Shown: piece after piece, positions 55,745 to 63,305 of the stretch | How the letters are laid out: each line of letters starts with the position of its first letter | Numbering within the stretch: position 1 is the first letter of the stretch | From: Streptococcus infantis | Lineage (GTDB): Bacteria > Bacillota > Bacilli > Lactobacillales > Streptococcaceae | Length of the DNA stretch: 64,000 bases | NCBI RefSeq assembly: GCF_019929665.1 | Contig: NZ_JAHZPZ010000002.1 | Span: forward strand, 404,635-468,634 | Direction of reading: 5' to 3' | Program-made: the position numbers and the translations under genes | The notes under the pieces: model-generated | What the model was told of the DNA's origin: nothing | The model's input: only the letters and a program-made list of their open reading frames with translations | Database searches by the model: none

Positions 55745-55773
55745 ATTATACCGCACTTAACCAACCTTGTAAA
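55745..55773 (-). promoter_or_regulatory. Promoter of the SEC10-type gene
   Basis: Minus strand TTTACA (55768-55773), 17 bp, TATAAT (55745-55750). Confidence 0.85.
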
Positions 55774-55844
55774 GTCATAAGCAATCTTTTAAGAACTAAA
55801 ATATGTAGTAAAAAAACTGTAGTATTAAGTTCGAGAGGTATTAC

Positions 55845-56174
55845 ATGAAACAATCATTAAGAAAATATATAGGAAAACGAATTCGCCTTTTAAGGTTGAA
55901 AAAAGGATTTACACAAGAACAAATTGAAGAAAGAGCAGACCTTGGAACAAACTATGTTTACAAACTTGAACATCTAGAAACAAATATAACAATTAATACC
56001 CTTGAAAAAGTTATGAATGCCCTTGAATGTGATATTTCATCTTTCTTTGATATTACAAAAAAAGATGAAAATCCTGAGATTGTTGAATTAATTACGAATA
56101 TAAAAAATTTACCTGATAGTAAACAAAAAGAAATACTTTCTGCATTCCATACAATTCTTAATAATGTAAAATGA
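55845..56174 (+). CDS. XRE family transcriptional regulator
   Basis: 109 residues. Helix-turn-helix at about 8-62 (IRLLRLKKGFTQEQIEERADLG, NYVYKLEHLETNITINTLEKV), then a short helical tail (PEIVELITNIKNL) probably for dimerisation. GAGAGG precedes the ATG. Divergent from the surface-protein gene across a 150-bp region with a palindrome and ATGTAGTA/CTGTAGTA repeats, so it probably controls itself and that gene. Confidence 0.85.
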   Translation: MKQSLRKYIGKRIRLLRLKKGFTQEQIEERADLGTNYVYKLEHLETNITINTLEKVMNALECDISSFFDITKKDENPEIVELITNIKNLPDSKQKEILSAFHTILNNVK

Positions 56175-56221
56175 TAATTTAATGAATTTTATTTACTTCT
56201 AATTAAACTATAATTTAGTTT

Positions 56222-56258
56222 AAAAAACGCATAATTCTAGACGAACATGCTAGAGCTA
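56222..56258. terminator. Bidirectional terminator between convergent genes
   Basis: AAAAACGCATA..CTAG and CTAG..TATGCGTTTTT with T runs on both sides, between the XRE gene and the 277-residue gene. Confidence 0.8.
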
Positions 56259-56265
56259 TGCGTTT

Positions 56266-57099
56266 TTATTTTATATTCATCAAATCAACAGTCCACCTAT
56301 TTAAACTATCCGTTAAAACTATTTCTCCTTCCAATTGTTCCTGATAATGAATCATAGACTTTATAAATGTATCTATTGATTTCGAAAAATCGAATTGTGG
56401 ATGAAACTTAGAATTCACTCCAGGTAATGAATCAAACGTCATTTCTGTAACTAATGATAAATTTTGCAAAATTAAATCAAAAAAATCTTCCCCTCTATCA
56501 AATAGAGCTCCTTTTGAAATCATATCTAAAAGTTCAGTCTCAAAAAAATTATTAATCCTTTTATCTAATTTAGTAGTATACAAATCACTAAAATAATTAG
56601 CATGTCTTTCAAAAAACTCTTCCTTATAATGATTGTATAAAAGTTGCATAGCTAATAAACTTTTTTCATTACCTTTTTCAATATTAAAGCTTGGAAATAA
56701 TAAGCTAATTCCATCACCATATCTATTTTCCCATTCCCTGATGGCCAAATCATACGCGAACGGAACATAGTAACTCAAAGATTTTTCTATTAACTCTGTT
56801 TCTTTCTTTAAAAGATAATTCATACCTGTAAAAAATAACATCTCAAAGTAAGATTCACGTTCCATTTTATTTCCCCAAATTAAAGTATATGAATCTGTAA
56901 ACTTCATATTTTTAACAATTTCAAAAGCAAAAGCCGGTGTCAAAAGATACGGATTTTTTTTATATCTTTTATTATTGACGATATTACTAATAACATTTGG
57001 GTCACTTAACAAAATATCAATATTTTGTAACTTTTTATCTTTTTTTCTATATTTCACACGTTGACTAATCATTCTATAAATTTCTTCATCAATTTTCAT
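56266..57099 (-). CDS. Hypothetical protein (277 aa), possible N-terminal HTH
   Basis: Not recognised. The first ~55 residues (QRVKYRKKDKKLQNIDILLS, then ISNIVNNKRYKKNPYLLT) look like an XRE-type helix-turn-helix variant. The remainder (about 60-270) is helical and aromatic-rich, with no membrane span. The ATG has only a weak ribosome site (AAAAGAGGAAC). Divergent from the mobilisation operon, so it may be that operon's regulator; a defence or immunity role cannot be excluded. Confidence 0.65.
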   Translation of the reverse strand: MKIDEEIYRMISQRVKYRKKDKKLQNIDILLSDPNVISNIVNNKRYKKNPYLLTPAFAFEIVKNMKFTDSYTLIWGNKMERESYFEMLFFTGMNYLLKKETELIEKSLSYYVPFAYDLAIREWENRYGDGISLLFPSFNIEKGNEKSLLAMQLLYNHYKEEFFERHANYFSDLYTTKLDKRINNFFETELLDMISKGALFDRGEDFFDLILQNLSLVTEMTFDSLPGVNSKFHPQFDFSKSIDTFIKSMIHYQEQLEGEIVLTDSLNRWTVDLMNIK

Positions 57100-57206
57100 A
57101 TAGTTCCTCTTTTCTTTAGTTTGTAATATTAGTATAACATATTATTGGGTGGTTTTTCAATTTTTTTATATGATAAAATAGCCAATTCAAACCCAATATT
57201 TAAAAT

Positions 57207-57238
57207 TATAATAGATTCATGATAGTCGATAGCTATCA
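57207..57238 (+). promoter_or_regulatory. Promoter and operator of the mobilisation operon
   Basis: TATAAT at 57207-57212, followed by the inverted repeat TGATAG-N7-CTATCA (57220-57238). The -35 is weak, which would suit an activated or repressed promoter. Confidence 0.5.
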
Positions 57239-57268
57239 AAAATAATTAAACAAAGGAGGCCTTATTAT

Positions 57269-57625
57269 ATGGCATTTTTTAAAAAAACTAACGGCTACAG
57301 TGCTAGACTCGCGGAACAAGCTCTTTCAGATGAAGTTGTGAAGTTAGCTGGTAAACAACTAGAAATTCAATTCGAATTTGAGAAAACTGGGGAATTTGTT
57401 AATGGTAAAGAAAAAATGAAACGTACGGATAACATTCAAAGTTATCAAGTCTACGTTGCAACTGACAATCACAATCCTTTCAAAGTCAAGTTTTTACCTG
57501 AAGATAAACCAGTTCTATCTAAGATTGATATCGGAGATGTCGTTGAATTTGAAGGGTTAGAAGCATTTGAAAATAAATACGGACAGCTTTTTTTCAGAGC
57601 ATCAAGTATCAAGAAAGGAAAATAA
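57269..57625 (+). CDS. Small ICE/IME protein, DUF961-like
   Basis: 118 residues. Beta-rich by pattern (QIQFEFEKTGE, YQVYVATDN, GDVVEFEGLEAFENK) with a basic end (SSIKKGK). It resembles the small DUF961 proteins encoded ahead of the FtsK-like ATPase in Tn916-type elements, by size and position more than by sequence. AAAGGAGG lies upstream. First gene of the operon; its stop is 3 bases before the ATPase gene. Confidence 0.6.
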   Translation: MAFFKKTNGYSARLAEQALSDEVVKLAGKQLEIQFEFEKTGEFVNGKEKMKRTDNIQSYQVYVATDNHNPFKVKFLPEDKPVLSKIDIGDVVEFEGLEAFENKYGQLFFRASSIKKGK

Positions 57626-57628
57626 CTG

Positions 57629-58789
57629 ATGGCTTTTCTAATGAATAAAAGTCAAACTCATGCTACATCAGCAACTTCTGCTGATGTAGTTGAGTTTGGC
57701 AATAATAAATACGAATTAGCTCAATTCATTCTAAGAAATTTGAATAATGCGCTTAATATTAATGATGAATCATCCTATCTAAATTCATTTGACATCAAGG
57801 TTCTAAGCAACGATAAAGGGTTCTTATTTATACCTAACTTGCCGGTATCGTACTCAATTGATGCTAAATTATACTTTGAACTATATGCAATTTGTTCTGG
57901 TATTTTATATCCTTTCAAGACCTTATTAGCTCAAAATAATGCTTATTTCGTTTCATATGATACAAAAAATGAAAACCAAGCACGAGCATTCTTCTTCCCT
58001 TGGATTGATGGGGTTCCAAATCGCTTAAAAATAGGTAATTTACAAACTTTTATTAAAGAAAAAGTATCAGAAAAGCATATTCCTATCATGTCGAAAAATA
58101 TTGCAATTGATATGACAAAAGTTGTTCATGTTGCAATAAGTGGCTCCAGCGGTTCTGGAAAAACTCATTTTGTTCAATATCTCATTTATTGTTTAAAATC
58201 AATTACAAATCAAATCGTTTGTATTGACCCTAAATTATCAGATATCTATTTATTAGCTAAAGAACTTCAACTTGAAGTTTTCTCACCTCAAAAAGGCTCT
58301 AACTTAAATAGTTTTATTACAGAAATTAATGAATTACTTGGTCGTATCATAAACAAAATATACGAACGGCAAGAAATATTATTAAAACAACCAGATAAAA
58401 GTTTTGAACGCATCTATATTGTTATTGATGAACTATTGGCATTGGTACAAGGTAGTTCGAAACAAGCAAGAGAAACCTTTGCTCAATTATTAGGAACGAT
58501 TGCTCTATTGGGCAGACAGACAAATGTGAGTCTTATCCTATTAAGTCAACGTTTTGATGCAAATGCTTTTGGAGGTAATACAGCAGTACGTGAACAAATC
58601 AATTGTATTTTTATCTTGGGTGAAATAAATGCAAATACTTGCCAATTTTTGTTACCAAATTTCAACGTAGAAAATATTGTAATACCCGCTGGAATTGGTA
58701 CAGGAATTATCAAGTATACAGATAGCGAACACAGGACACATATTATGCCACTGCTAACACCCACATATACATATAATAGAAAGGAATAA
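57629..58789 (+). CDS. FtsK/TcpA-like DNA translocase (coupling protein)
   Basis: 386 residues. Walker A GSSGSGKT at 172-179, Walker B YIVIDE at 263-268, then LLGRQTNVSLILLSQR, the FtsK/HerA hallmark. It lacks N-terminal membrane spans, unlike full FtsK. In streptococcal IMEs such ATPases act as coupling proteins (TcpA type) that bring the relaxosome to a helper secretion machine. Next to the membrane protein and the Rep/relaxase gene. Confidence 0.85.
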   Translation: MAFLMNKSQTHATSATSADVVEFGNNKYELAQFILRNLNNALNINDESSYLNSFDIKVLSNDKGFLFIPNLPVSYSIDAKLYFELYAICSGILYPFKTLLAQNNAYFVSYDTKNENQARAFFFPWIDGVPNRLKIGNLQTFIKEKVSEKHIPIMSKNIAIDMTKVVHVAISGSSGSGKTHFVQYLIYCLKSITNQIVCIDPKLSDIYLLAKELQLEVFSPQKGSNLNSFITEINELLGRIINKIYERQEILLKQPDKSFERIYIVIDELLALVQGSSKQARETFAQLLGTIALLGRQTNVSLILLSQRFDANAFGGNTAVREQINCIFILGEINANTCQFLLPNFNVENIVIPAGIGTGIIKYTDSEHRTHIMPLLTPTYTYNRKE

Positions 58790-58794
58790 ATTTT

Positions 58795-59403
58795 ATGAAA
58801 CATTATTTCAATAGGTACAATATTCTTAATTTCATCATGTTCACTTTATTGATTTTCTTTATTTTAGAACGTATATCTACTTTCTTAATTTTTCAAATTC
58901 ATCTAGATACTATCTTTTATTTTTTAGTTTATATTATAAGCTTGCGTTTCATTTTACTGCTAGAATTTTGCATTTTTATTTACATGATTATAATTGATTT
59001 AATTTTTCGTATTGTAGAACGTGATTCTTTCAATAATAGCATGAAATCATATATCGCAACATGGAAAATTAGACGCTTTCTAAGTCAGACAAATGTAGAT
59101 ACAACATTTAACGAACTCGCTTCGATTTTAAATAGAAAACAAATGATTATTAAAAAAGCAAATCGTTCTCTGTTGACATTAACTGTTGATTACTATGAGA
59201 AAGGGGCTATTGCAAAATGGACTTTACCAGATAATTGTGAAAGTTATAATATTATGGAAGAATTGTTGGCGCAGGCAAAAAGAGAATTAAATCAGTTAGA
59301 TAATAGATATTTATTTAATGATTTCATTAGATTAGAAAATGGTAGAACATTTATCTCAACAACTGCTAGAAAAAAAAATAAAGGTGCGGTGTACTGCTAC
59401 TGA
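58795..59403 (+). CDS. Hypothetical membrane protein (202 aa)
   Basis: Two or three strongly hydrophobic segments in the first 80 residues (NILNFIMFTLLIFF, FYFLVYIISLRFILLLEFCIF), then a soluble domain of about 115 residues. Its ATG is 5 bp after the ATPase stop. A membrane partner for the spanless FtsK-like ATPase would be a reasonable inference from position; I do not know the family. Confidence 0.65.
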   Translation: MKHYFNRYNILNFIMFTLLIFFILERISTFLIFQIHLDTIFYFLVYIISLRFILLLEFCIFIYMIIIDLIFRIVERDSFNNSMKSYIATWKIRRFLSQTNVDTTFNELASILNRKQMIIKKANRSLLTLTVDYYEKGAIAKWTLPDNCESYNIMEELLAQAKRELNQLDNRYLFNDFIRLENGRTFISTTARKKNKGAVYCY

Positions 59404-59460
59404 AGGTAAGCAAGTACACCAGCACAATAAGTTTTAAACAATTCACGTCTAATGAATAAG

Positions 59461-59595
59461 ATTTTTATGTTGTGATGTGTCAAGAAAATATGATGTTTAT
59501 TTGGATGAGGACGCACAGTTTTCTCCGTCTGTGCGTCCTCATCCAAACCATATCACAACAACACAAATAAACACAAATTATTCATTTTGTGTCAA
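59461..59595. other. Candidate origin (oriT / double-strand origin) of the element
   Basis: The gene-free stretch upstream of rep holds a 19-bp perfect hairpin (59500-59518 with 59529-59547; arm TTTGGATGAGGACGCACAG, 10-nt loop TTTTCTCCGT), an outer 9-bp inverted repeat TGTTGTGAT/ATCACAACA (59468-59476 / 59552-59560), tandem ACACAAAT(A/T)A repeats (59561-59580) and a further ACACAAA/TTTGTGT. The GC-rich arms stand out in AT-rich DNA and have no T run. This fits the nick site and binding sites of an HUH Rep. Confidence 0.65.
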
Positions 59596-59612
59596 AATCA
59601 GAAAGGATTTTT

Positions 59613-60941
59613 ATGAAAATTAATCAAAATGATAGAAAAAGAAAATTTTTCGGTCAAATTTCATATGAATATGAACACAATGCAAATTCAAAATTAACTG
59701 AAAAAGATTTTCGTGAATCAGTTATTCAACGTATTCATGATTATTGTAAAAATGAAGAAGATAGGTATCATATTATTTTTCACGATAAGGATTTGAAAGA
59801 TGACGGCAGTTCAAAACCATTACATGCTCATTTTTATATTGATTTCAAACACGCTCATACTTACTCATCAGTATTGAAGGCTCTATCAATTTCAAGAAAA
59901 CAAAATTTAGAATTTGTTCGTAGTTCGATAAAAGCATGCCGATATCTTACACATCGCAACGAACGTAACATGGAAGAACATAAATTCCCCTACGAAGTCG
60001 CAGATGTTATTTCATCAGAAAATGCAAACTATATCGATGATATCATGGGAAAAATCAAAAATCACAGCAAAGAAAAAGCTGACAATGGTCTAGAAATAGA
60101 CGATTATTGTTTAGAATTAAGCTATCTAATCTCAGAAGAAGGCCTACTTACAACTGAAGCAAAACAACAATTGTTTGAGCAATTCACTCAACGTATAGCA
60201 CAGAAAGCGTGGAATTCAAATAAAAGACAATTTGAGGAGAACAGACAAGAATTTATTCAGAAGGAGTTTATTCGAATGAGCAAAGGGGAACGGAATCATA
60301 CAGGTATTTATATTCAAGCTGAAGGGGGAACAGGAAAATCATATCTAGCACGTTTACTTGCAGAAGAACATGATAGGTTAGGAGCACATACCCCATCAAT
60401 AAATAAAAAAAGATTTGATTTAGGTTCAGGTTATAAAGGAGAAAAAACAATTGTAATCAATGAATTAGATGCAAGTTGTGGTATGACTTTTCGAGAGTTA
60501 TTTCAGATACTAGAACCAGATTCAGCAACTCAACTAAGTTCACGGTTTAAAGATGCGTATATCATTAATGATTTAACAATTATCACAAATTCAGATACTT
60601 ATTGGGATTGGTGTGATTCGTGGTTTGGTAAGAAAAATAAAGAATATCATCAGCTAATGCGAAGAATTAGATTTGTAATTAAAATGGTTCATGATGATAA
60701 AAATAAAGGAATTAATATTGAATTATGGTACTACAATGCAAATCGGGATTTAAAAGAAAAGGCGAAAAAAGAATTCAAAAAAATACAAACGTATACACTA
60801 AGTAGCGTTAAAAATGAAGAAGAATTTCGAAAAATTGCTTCAGATATATTAGAAAAAATTAATAAAGAAAATAATATTGATAATAAAAGAAAAGTTATCG
60901 CTACAAACCTAACCGACCAAAGCAAGGGTAGCGATAACTAA
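59613..60941 (+). CDS. rep: Rep/relaxase: HUH endonuclease fused to superfamily 3 helicase
   Basis: 442 residues from MKINQNDRKR; AAAGGA precedes the ATG. HUH domain (about 10-130): metal site H71-A-H73 in PLHAHFYIDF and a single candidate nicking Tyr111 (CRYLTHRNE). SF3 helicase (about 225-370): Walker A GGTGKS 238-243, Walker B VINELD 281-286, motif C LTIITNSD 321-328. This Rep_2-type plus viral-helicase architecture is that of CRESS-DNA virus Reps and of some bacterial plasmid and IME initiators. Probably nicks the upstream hairpin for transfer and rolling-circle replication. Confidence 0.88.
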   Translation: MKINQNDRKRKFFGQISYEYEHNANSKLTEKDFRESVIQRIHDYCKNEEDRYHIIFHDKDLKDDGSSKPLHAHFYIDFKHAHTYSSVLKALSISRKQNLEFVRSSIKACRYLTHRNERNMEEHKFPYEVADVISSENANYIDDIMGKIKNHSKEKADNGLEIDDYCLELSYLISEEGLLTTEAKQQLFEQFTQRIAQKAWNSNKRQFEENRQEFIQKEFIRMSKGERNHTGIYIQAEGGTGKSYLARLLAEEHDRLGAHTPSINKKRFDLGSGYKGEKTIVINELDASCGMTFRELFQILEPDSATQLSSRFKDAYIINDLTIITNSDTYWDWCDSWFGKKNKEYHQLMRRIRFVIKMVHDDKNKGINIELWYYNANRDLKEKAKKEFKKIQTYTLSSVKNEEEFRKIASDILEKINKENNIDNKRKVIATNLTDQSKGSDN

Positions 60942-61004
60942 AACTAGTAGAAATAATTAATACTATTTCTGCTTCTATTTTATCATAGAAAGAGAAAAAT
61001 TTAT

Positions 61005-61343
61005 ATGACAGATAAGATTTTAATCAAAATAGACAATTTAGAAGTAAAGTTACCTGCCACACATATCATTGTTGAAAAAGAAGAATATCTCAACTTAAAA
61101 ACACAAGCTTCAGATGGGAAATATATGAGCTTATCCGAGGTTTTAGAGATGATTTCAGTATCTCGACCGTGGTTATTAGAAAATGTTCTCTATCGTGCAG
61201 ATATTCGCTCAAAAATTGATATTGATAAAAACAAGGATGGTTTTGTGAAATATCCAAATAATCAGGGTGGACGGTACTACTTCTTAGCTAGCAAAACGAA
61301 ACAATTTTTTGAAGAAAATTTTGCAGAAATTTTTAGTTTATGA
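61005..61343 (+). CDS. DUF771 family protein (possible excisionase)
   Basis: 112 residues. KYMSLSEVLEMISVSRPWLLEN resembles a winged-helix/MerR-like DNA-binding start, and RADIRSKIDID and GGRYYFLASKTKQFFEEN are typical of DUF771 proteins found next to integrases. An excisionase role is inferred from position (51 bp upstream of int), size and likely fold. AGAGAAAAA precedes the ATG. Confidence 0.7.
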   Translation: MTDKILIKIDNLEVKLPATHIIVEKEEYLNLKTQASDGKYMSLSEVLEMISVSRPWLLENVLYRADIRSKIDIDKNKDGFVKYPNNQGGRYYFLASKTKQFFEENFAEIFSL

Positions 61344-61394
61344 TACGATAATCAAGATAATATCTTGGTTATCGTCTTTTAGAAAGAGGTAATC

Positions 61395-62537
61395 ATGTCA
61401 GTTTCATACAGAAAACGAGGAAAAAAGAATTTATGGGATTATAGAATTTTTGATAAAAATAAAAAGGTAGTTGCTTCAAATTCAGGATTTAAGACAAAAA
61501 GGGAAGCAGAAATTGAAGCACTCGCACTTGAACTCAAATTGATTAACGGAGCAATAATTGATAAAAACATTCCATTCTATACTCTATGGGAAAAGTGGTT
61601 AGAATTGACTGTAAAACCACTTGGAAAAGCAGAGGCTACATTTAATAAACATTTATTGCGTGGTAAGTTTATCAAGGAATATTTTAAAGACAAACCAGCC
61701 TTAAAAATCAAAGCGAGTGAATATCAGGCTTTTATAAATAAGTACGCTGAAACAAATTGTCGTGATAATGTTAGTAGAATGAATGCGGAAATTAGAAACG
61801 TGATTGTGTTTGCAAAACGAGATAAACTTAATATAGAAGATTTTACTGAGGGTGTAATTCTTTCAGGACGACCTCCAAAGAAGCGAAAAGATGAAAAATA
61901 CATTCATAGCTTTGAAGATTATCAAAAATTAGTAACATATTTAGAAAATAATCTTGATTTAGCAACTTCCATAGTACCGTATTTACTATTGATTCAACTG
62001 AAAACCGGAATGCGTGCAGGAGAGGTTGCAGGTCTTACATGGGATTGTATCTTGTGGGAAAATTCAGAAATCAAAACTTATCAACGATATGATACAGCAA
62101 GAAAACGGTGGGCAAACGCTAAAACAGAAGAGTCAATCCGTACAATTCCAATTGATAATGCTACGTTAACAATTTTAAAAAAATTAAAACAAGAACAAAC
62201 TGTATTCATTGAAAATGGGATGATTACAAATAATGAAAATATGATTTTTTTTGATTTGAAGTATAATGTTGTAACAAATGCAGGAGTAAACAAGCATTTA
62301 AAGCAAATTTTAAAGACCTTAAAAATTCATCCTCAAAATATGACAAGTACAGGTCTGAGACACACGTATTGTTCAACAATGTTAGCAATGGGTGTTGATA
62401 TTTGGGCAGTGTCAAAGTTAATGGGGCATCGAGATATTAAACAAATAACTGAAACTTATGGACATCTTATAAAAGAAAAAGCTGATATTGAAAATAACAA
62501 AGTTCGTGCAGTTTTGACGAGTCTAGTTAAAAAATAG
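61395..62537 (+). CDS. int: Tyrosine site-specific integrase
   Basis: 380 residues. N-terminal arm-binding domain (about 1-50, SYRKRGKKNLWDYRI), core-binding helices (about 60-150), catalytic domain with Arg207 (KTGMRAGE), Lys243, Arg322 (TGLRHTYCS), His345 (MGHRD) and nucleophile Tyr355 (TYGHL). Box II normally reads HxxR; here the first His is Thr319. AGAAAGAGGTAA precedes the ATG. It faces the tRNA-Leu attachment site 70 bp away. Confidence 0.95.
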   Translation: MSVSYRKRGKKNLWDYRIFDKNKKVVASNSGFKTKREAEIEALALELKLINGAIIDKNIPFYTLWEKWLELTVKPLGKAEATFNKHLLRGKFIKEYFKDKPALKIKASEYQAFINKYAETNCRDNVSRMNAEIRNVIVFAKRDKLNIEDFTEGVILSGRPPKKRKDEKYIHSFEDYQKLVTYLENNLDLATSIVPYLLLIQLKTGMRAGEVAGLTWDCILWENSEIKTYQRYDTARKRWANAKTEESIRTIPIDNATLTILKKLKQEQTVFIENGMITNNENMIFFDLKYNVVTNAGVNKHLKQILKTLKIHPQNMTSTGLRHTYCSTMLAMGVDIWAVSKLMGHRDIKQITETYGHLIKEKADIENNKVRAVLTSLVKK

Positions 62538-62542
62538 AATCA

Positions 62543-62560
62543 CTGACCAGAAGTTGACCA
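62543..62560 (+). repeat. Arm-type integrase site pair, right end
   Basis: CTGACCA (62543-62549) and TTGACCA (62554-62560), period 11 bp, just after the int stop. Same motif and orientation as at 52154-52171. Confidence 0.6.
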
Positions 62561-62565
62561 AATCA

Positions 62566-62593
62566 AAAAGAAACGCTGAATTATCAACGTTTC
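62566..62593 (-). terminator. Element-borne terminator facing the tRNA operon
   Basis: On the minus strand AAGAAACG..TGA and TCA..CGTTTCTT, then TTTTGATTTGG. It lies 15 bp past tRNA-Leu in the direction of rRNA-tRNA transcription and inside the element. On the plus strand it may also end int. Confidence 0.75.
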
Positions 62594-62605
62594 TTAATGC
62601 TATTT

Positions 62606-62618
62606 TATACCGGCGGCC
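62606..62618. repeat. attR (right 13-bp core repeat, tRNA-Leu 3' end)
   Basis: TATACCGGCGGCC, whose last 11 bases are the final bases of tRNA-Leu; identical to attL. Confidence 0.88.
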
Positions 62619-62691
62619 GGGGTCGAACCGGCACGTCCTTGCGGACACTGGATTTTGAGTCCAGCGCGTCTGCCAATTCCGCCACGCCGGC
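62608..62691 (-). tRNA. tRNA-Leu (CAA)
   Basis: 84-nt class II tRNA with variable arm TGTCCGCAAGGACG; anticodon loop CTCAAAA. Last gene of the operon and the insertion site of the element; it remains complete. Confidence 0.96.
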
Positions 62692-62700
62692 AAATAGTAA

Positions 62701-62772
62701 CTGGGGTAGCTGGATTCGAACCAACGCATGAGGGAGTCAAAGTCCCTTGCCTTACCGCTTGGCTATACCCCA
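62701..62772 (-). tRNA. tRNA-Gln (TTG)
   Basis: 72-nt cloverleaf; acceptor TGGGGTA with TACCCCA, anticodon TTG. Confidence 0.96.
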
Positions 62773-62784
62773 AAAATATAAAGT

Positions 62785-62859
62785 AGGCGAGTGAGGGGAA
62801 TCGAACCCCCGAATGTCAGAGCCACAATCTGATGTGTTAACCACTTCACCACACCCGCC
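62785..62859 (-). tRNA. tRNA-His (GTG)
   Basis: Acceptor GGCGGGT with ACTCGCC, anticodon GTG in the loop TTGTGGC. Confidence 0.95.
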
Positions 62860-62870
62860 ATAACGTTTAA

Positions 62871-62941
62871 CACGGGCAGTAGGAATTGAACCCACACTGA
62901 AGGTTTTGGAGACCTTAGTTCTACCTTTAAACTATGCCCGT
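62871..62941 (-). tRNA. tRNA-Trp (CCA)
   Basis: 71-nt cloverleaf; acceptor ACGGGCA with TGCCCGT, discriminator G, anticodon CCA. Confidence 0.96.
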
Positions 62942-62947
62942 ATAAGA

Positions 62948-63028
62948 TGGAAGGGGAGGGATTCGAACCCCCGAACCCGAAGGAGCGGATTTACAGTCCG
63001 CCGCGTTTAGCCTCTTCGCTACCCTTCC
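62948..63028 (-). tRNA. tRNA-Tyr (GTA)
   Basis: 81 nt with a long variable arm; acceptor GGAAGGG with CCCTTCC, anticodon GTA. Confidence 0.96.
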
Positions 63029-63043
63029 GTGTAATATAAGAAA

Positions 63044-63116
63044 TGGCGCGAGACGGAATCGAACCGCCGACACATGGAGCTTCAATCCATTGCTCTACCA
63101 ACTGAGCTACCGAGCC
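63044..63116 (-). tRNA. tRNA-Phe (GAA)
   Basis: 73 nt, anticodon GAA. The acceptor GGCTCGG opposite TCGCGCC has one U-C mismatch at the fourth pair. Confidence 0.94.
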
Positions 63117-63120
63117 AAAA

Positions 63121-63194
<74 letters not shown>

Positions 63195-63208
63195 TTAATA
63201 ATAAATAA

Positions 63209-63298
63209 AGGAGGATGTGGGATTCGAACCCACGCACGCTTTTACACGCCTGACGGTTTTCAAGACCGTTCCCTTCAGCCGGACTTGGGTAATCCTCC
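63209..63298 (-). tRNA. tRNA-Ser (TGA)
   Basis: 90 nt, long variable arm; acceptor GGAGGAT with ATCCTCC, anticodon TGA. Confidence 0.95.
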
Positions 63299-63305
63299 AA
63301 CAAAA

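Larger units (their letters stand above)
52047..62618. mobile_element. 10.6-kb integrative (mobilizable) element in tRNA-Leu(CAA)
   Basis: Bounded by the 13-bp direct repeat TATACCGGCGGCC (52047-52059 and 62606-62618); the right copy is the 3' end of an intact tRNA-Leu. Contents: two unknown genes, a SEC10/PgrA surface protein, an XRE regulator, a four-gene mobilisation and replication block with a candidate origin, a DUF771 protein and a tyrosine integrase facing the tRNA. There are no type IV secretion genes, so transfer would need a helper. All bases are strongly AT-rich compared with the flanks. Every main gene appears intact. Confidence 0.9.

Noticed and set aside
52014..62618. CRISPR array or phage genome as explanation of the accessory region
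   Set aside because: No regularly spaced repeats and no capsid, tail, portal or lysis genes; the gene set fits an IME.
63044..63116. tRNA-Phe as a decayed gene because of an acceptor mismatch
   Set aside because: A single mismatch with all other arms and invariant bases intact; it is probably functional and may be normal in the genus.
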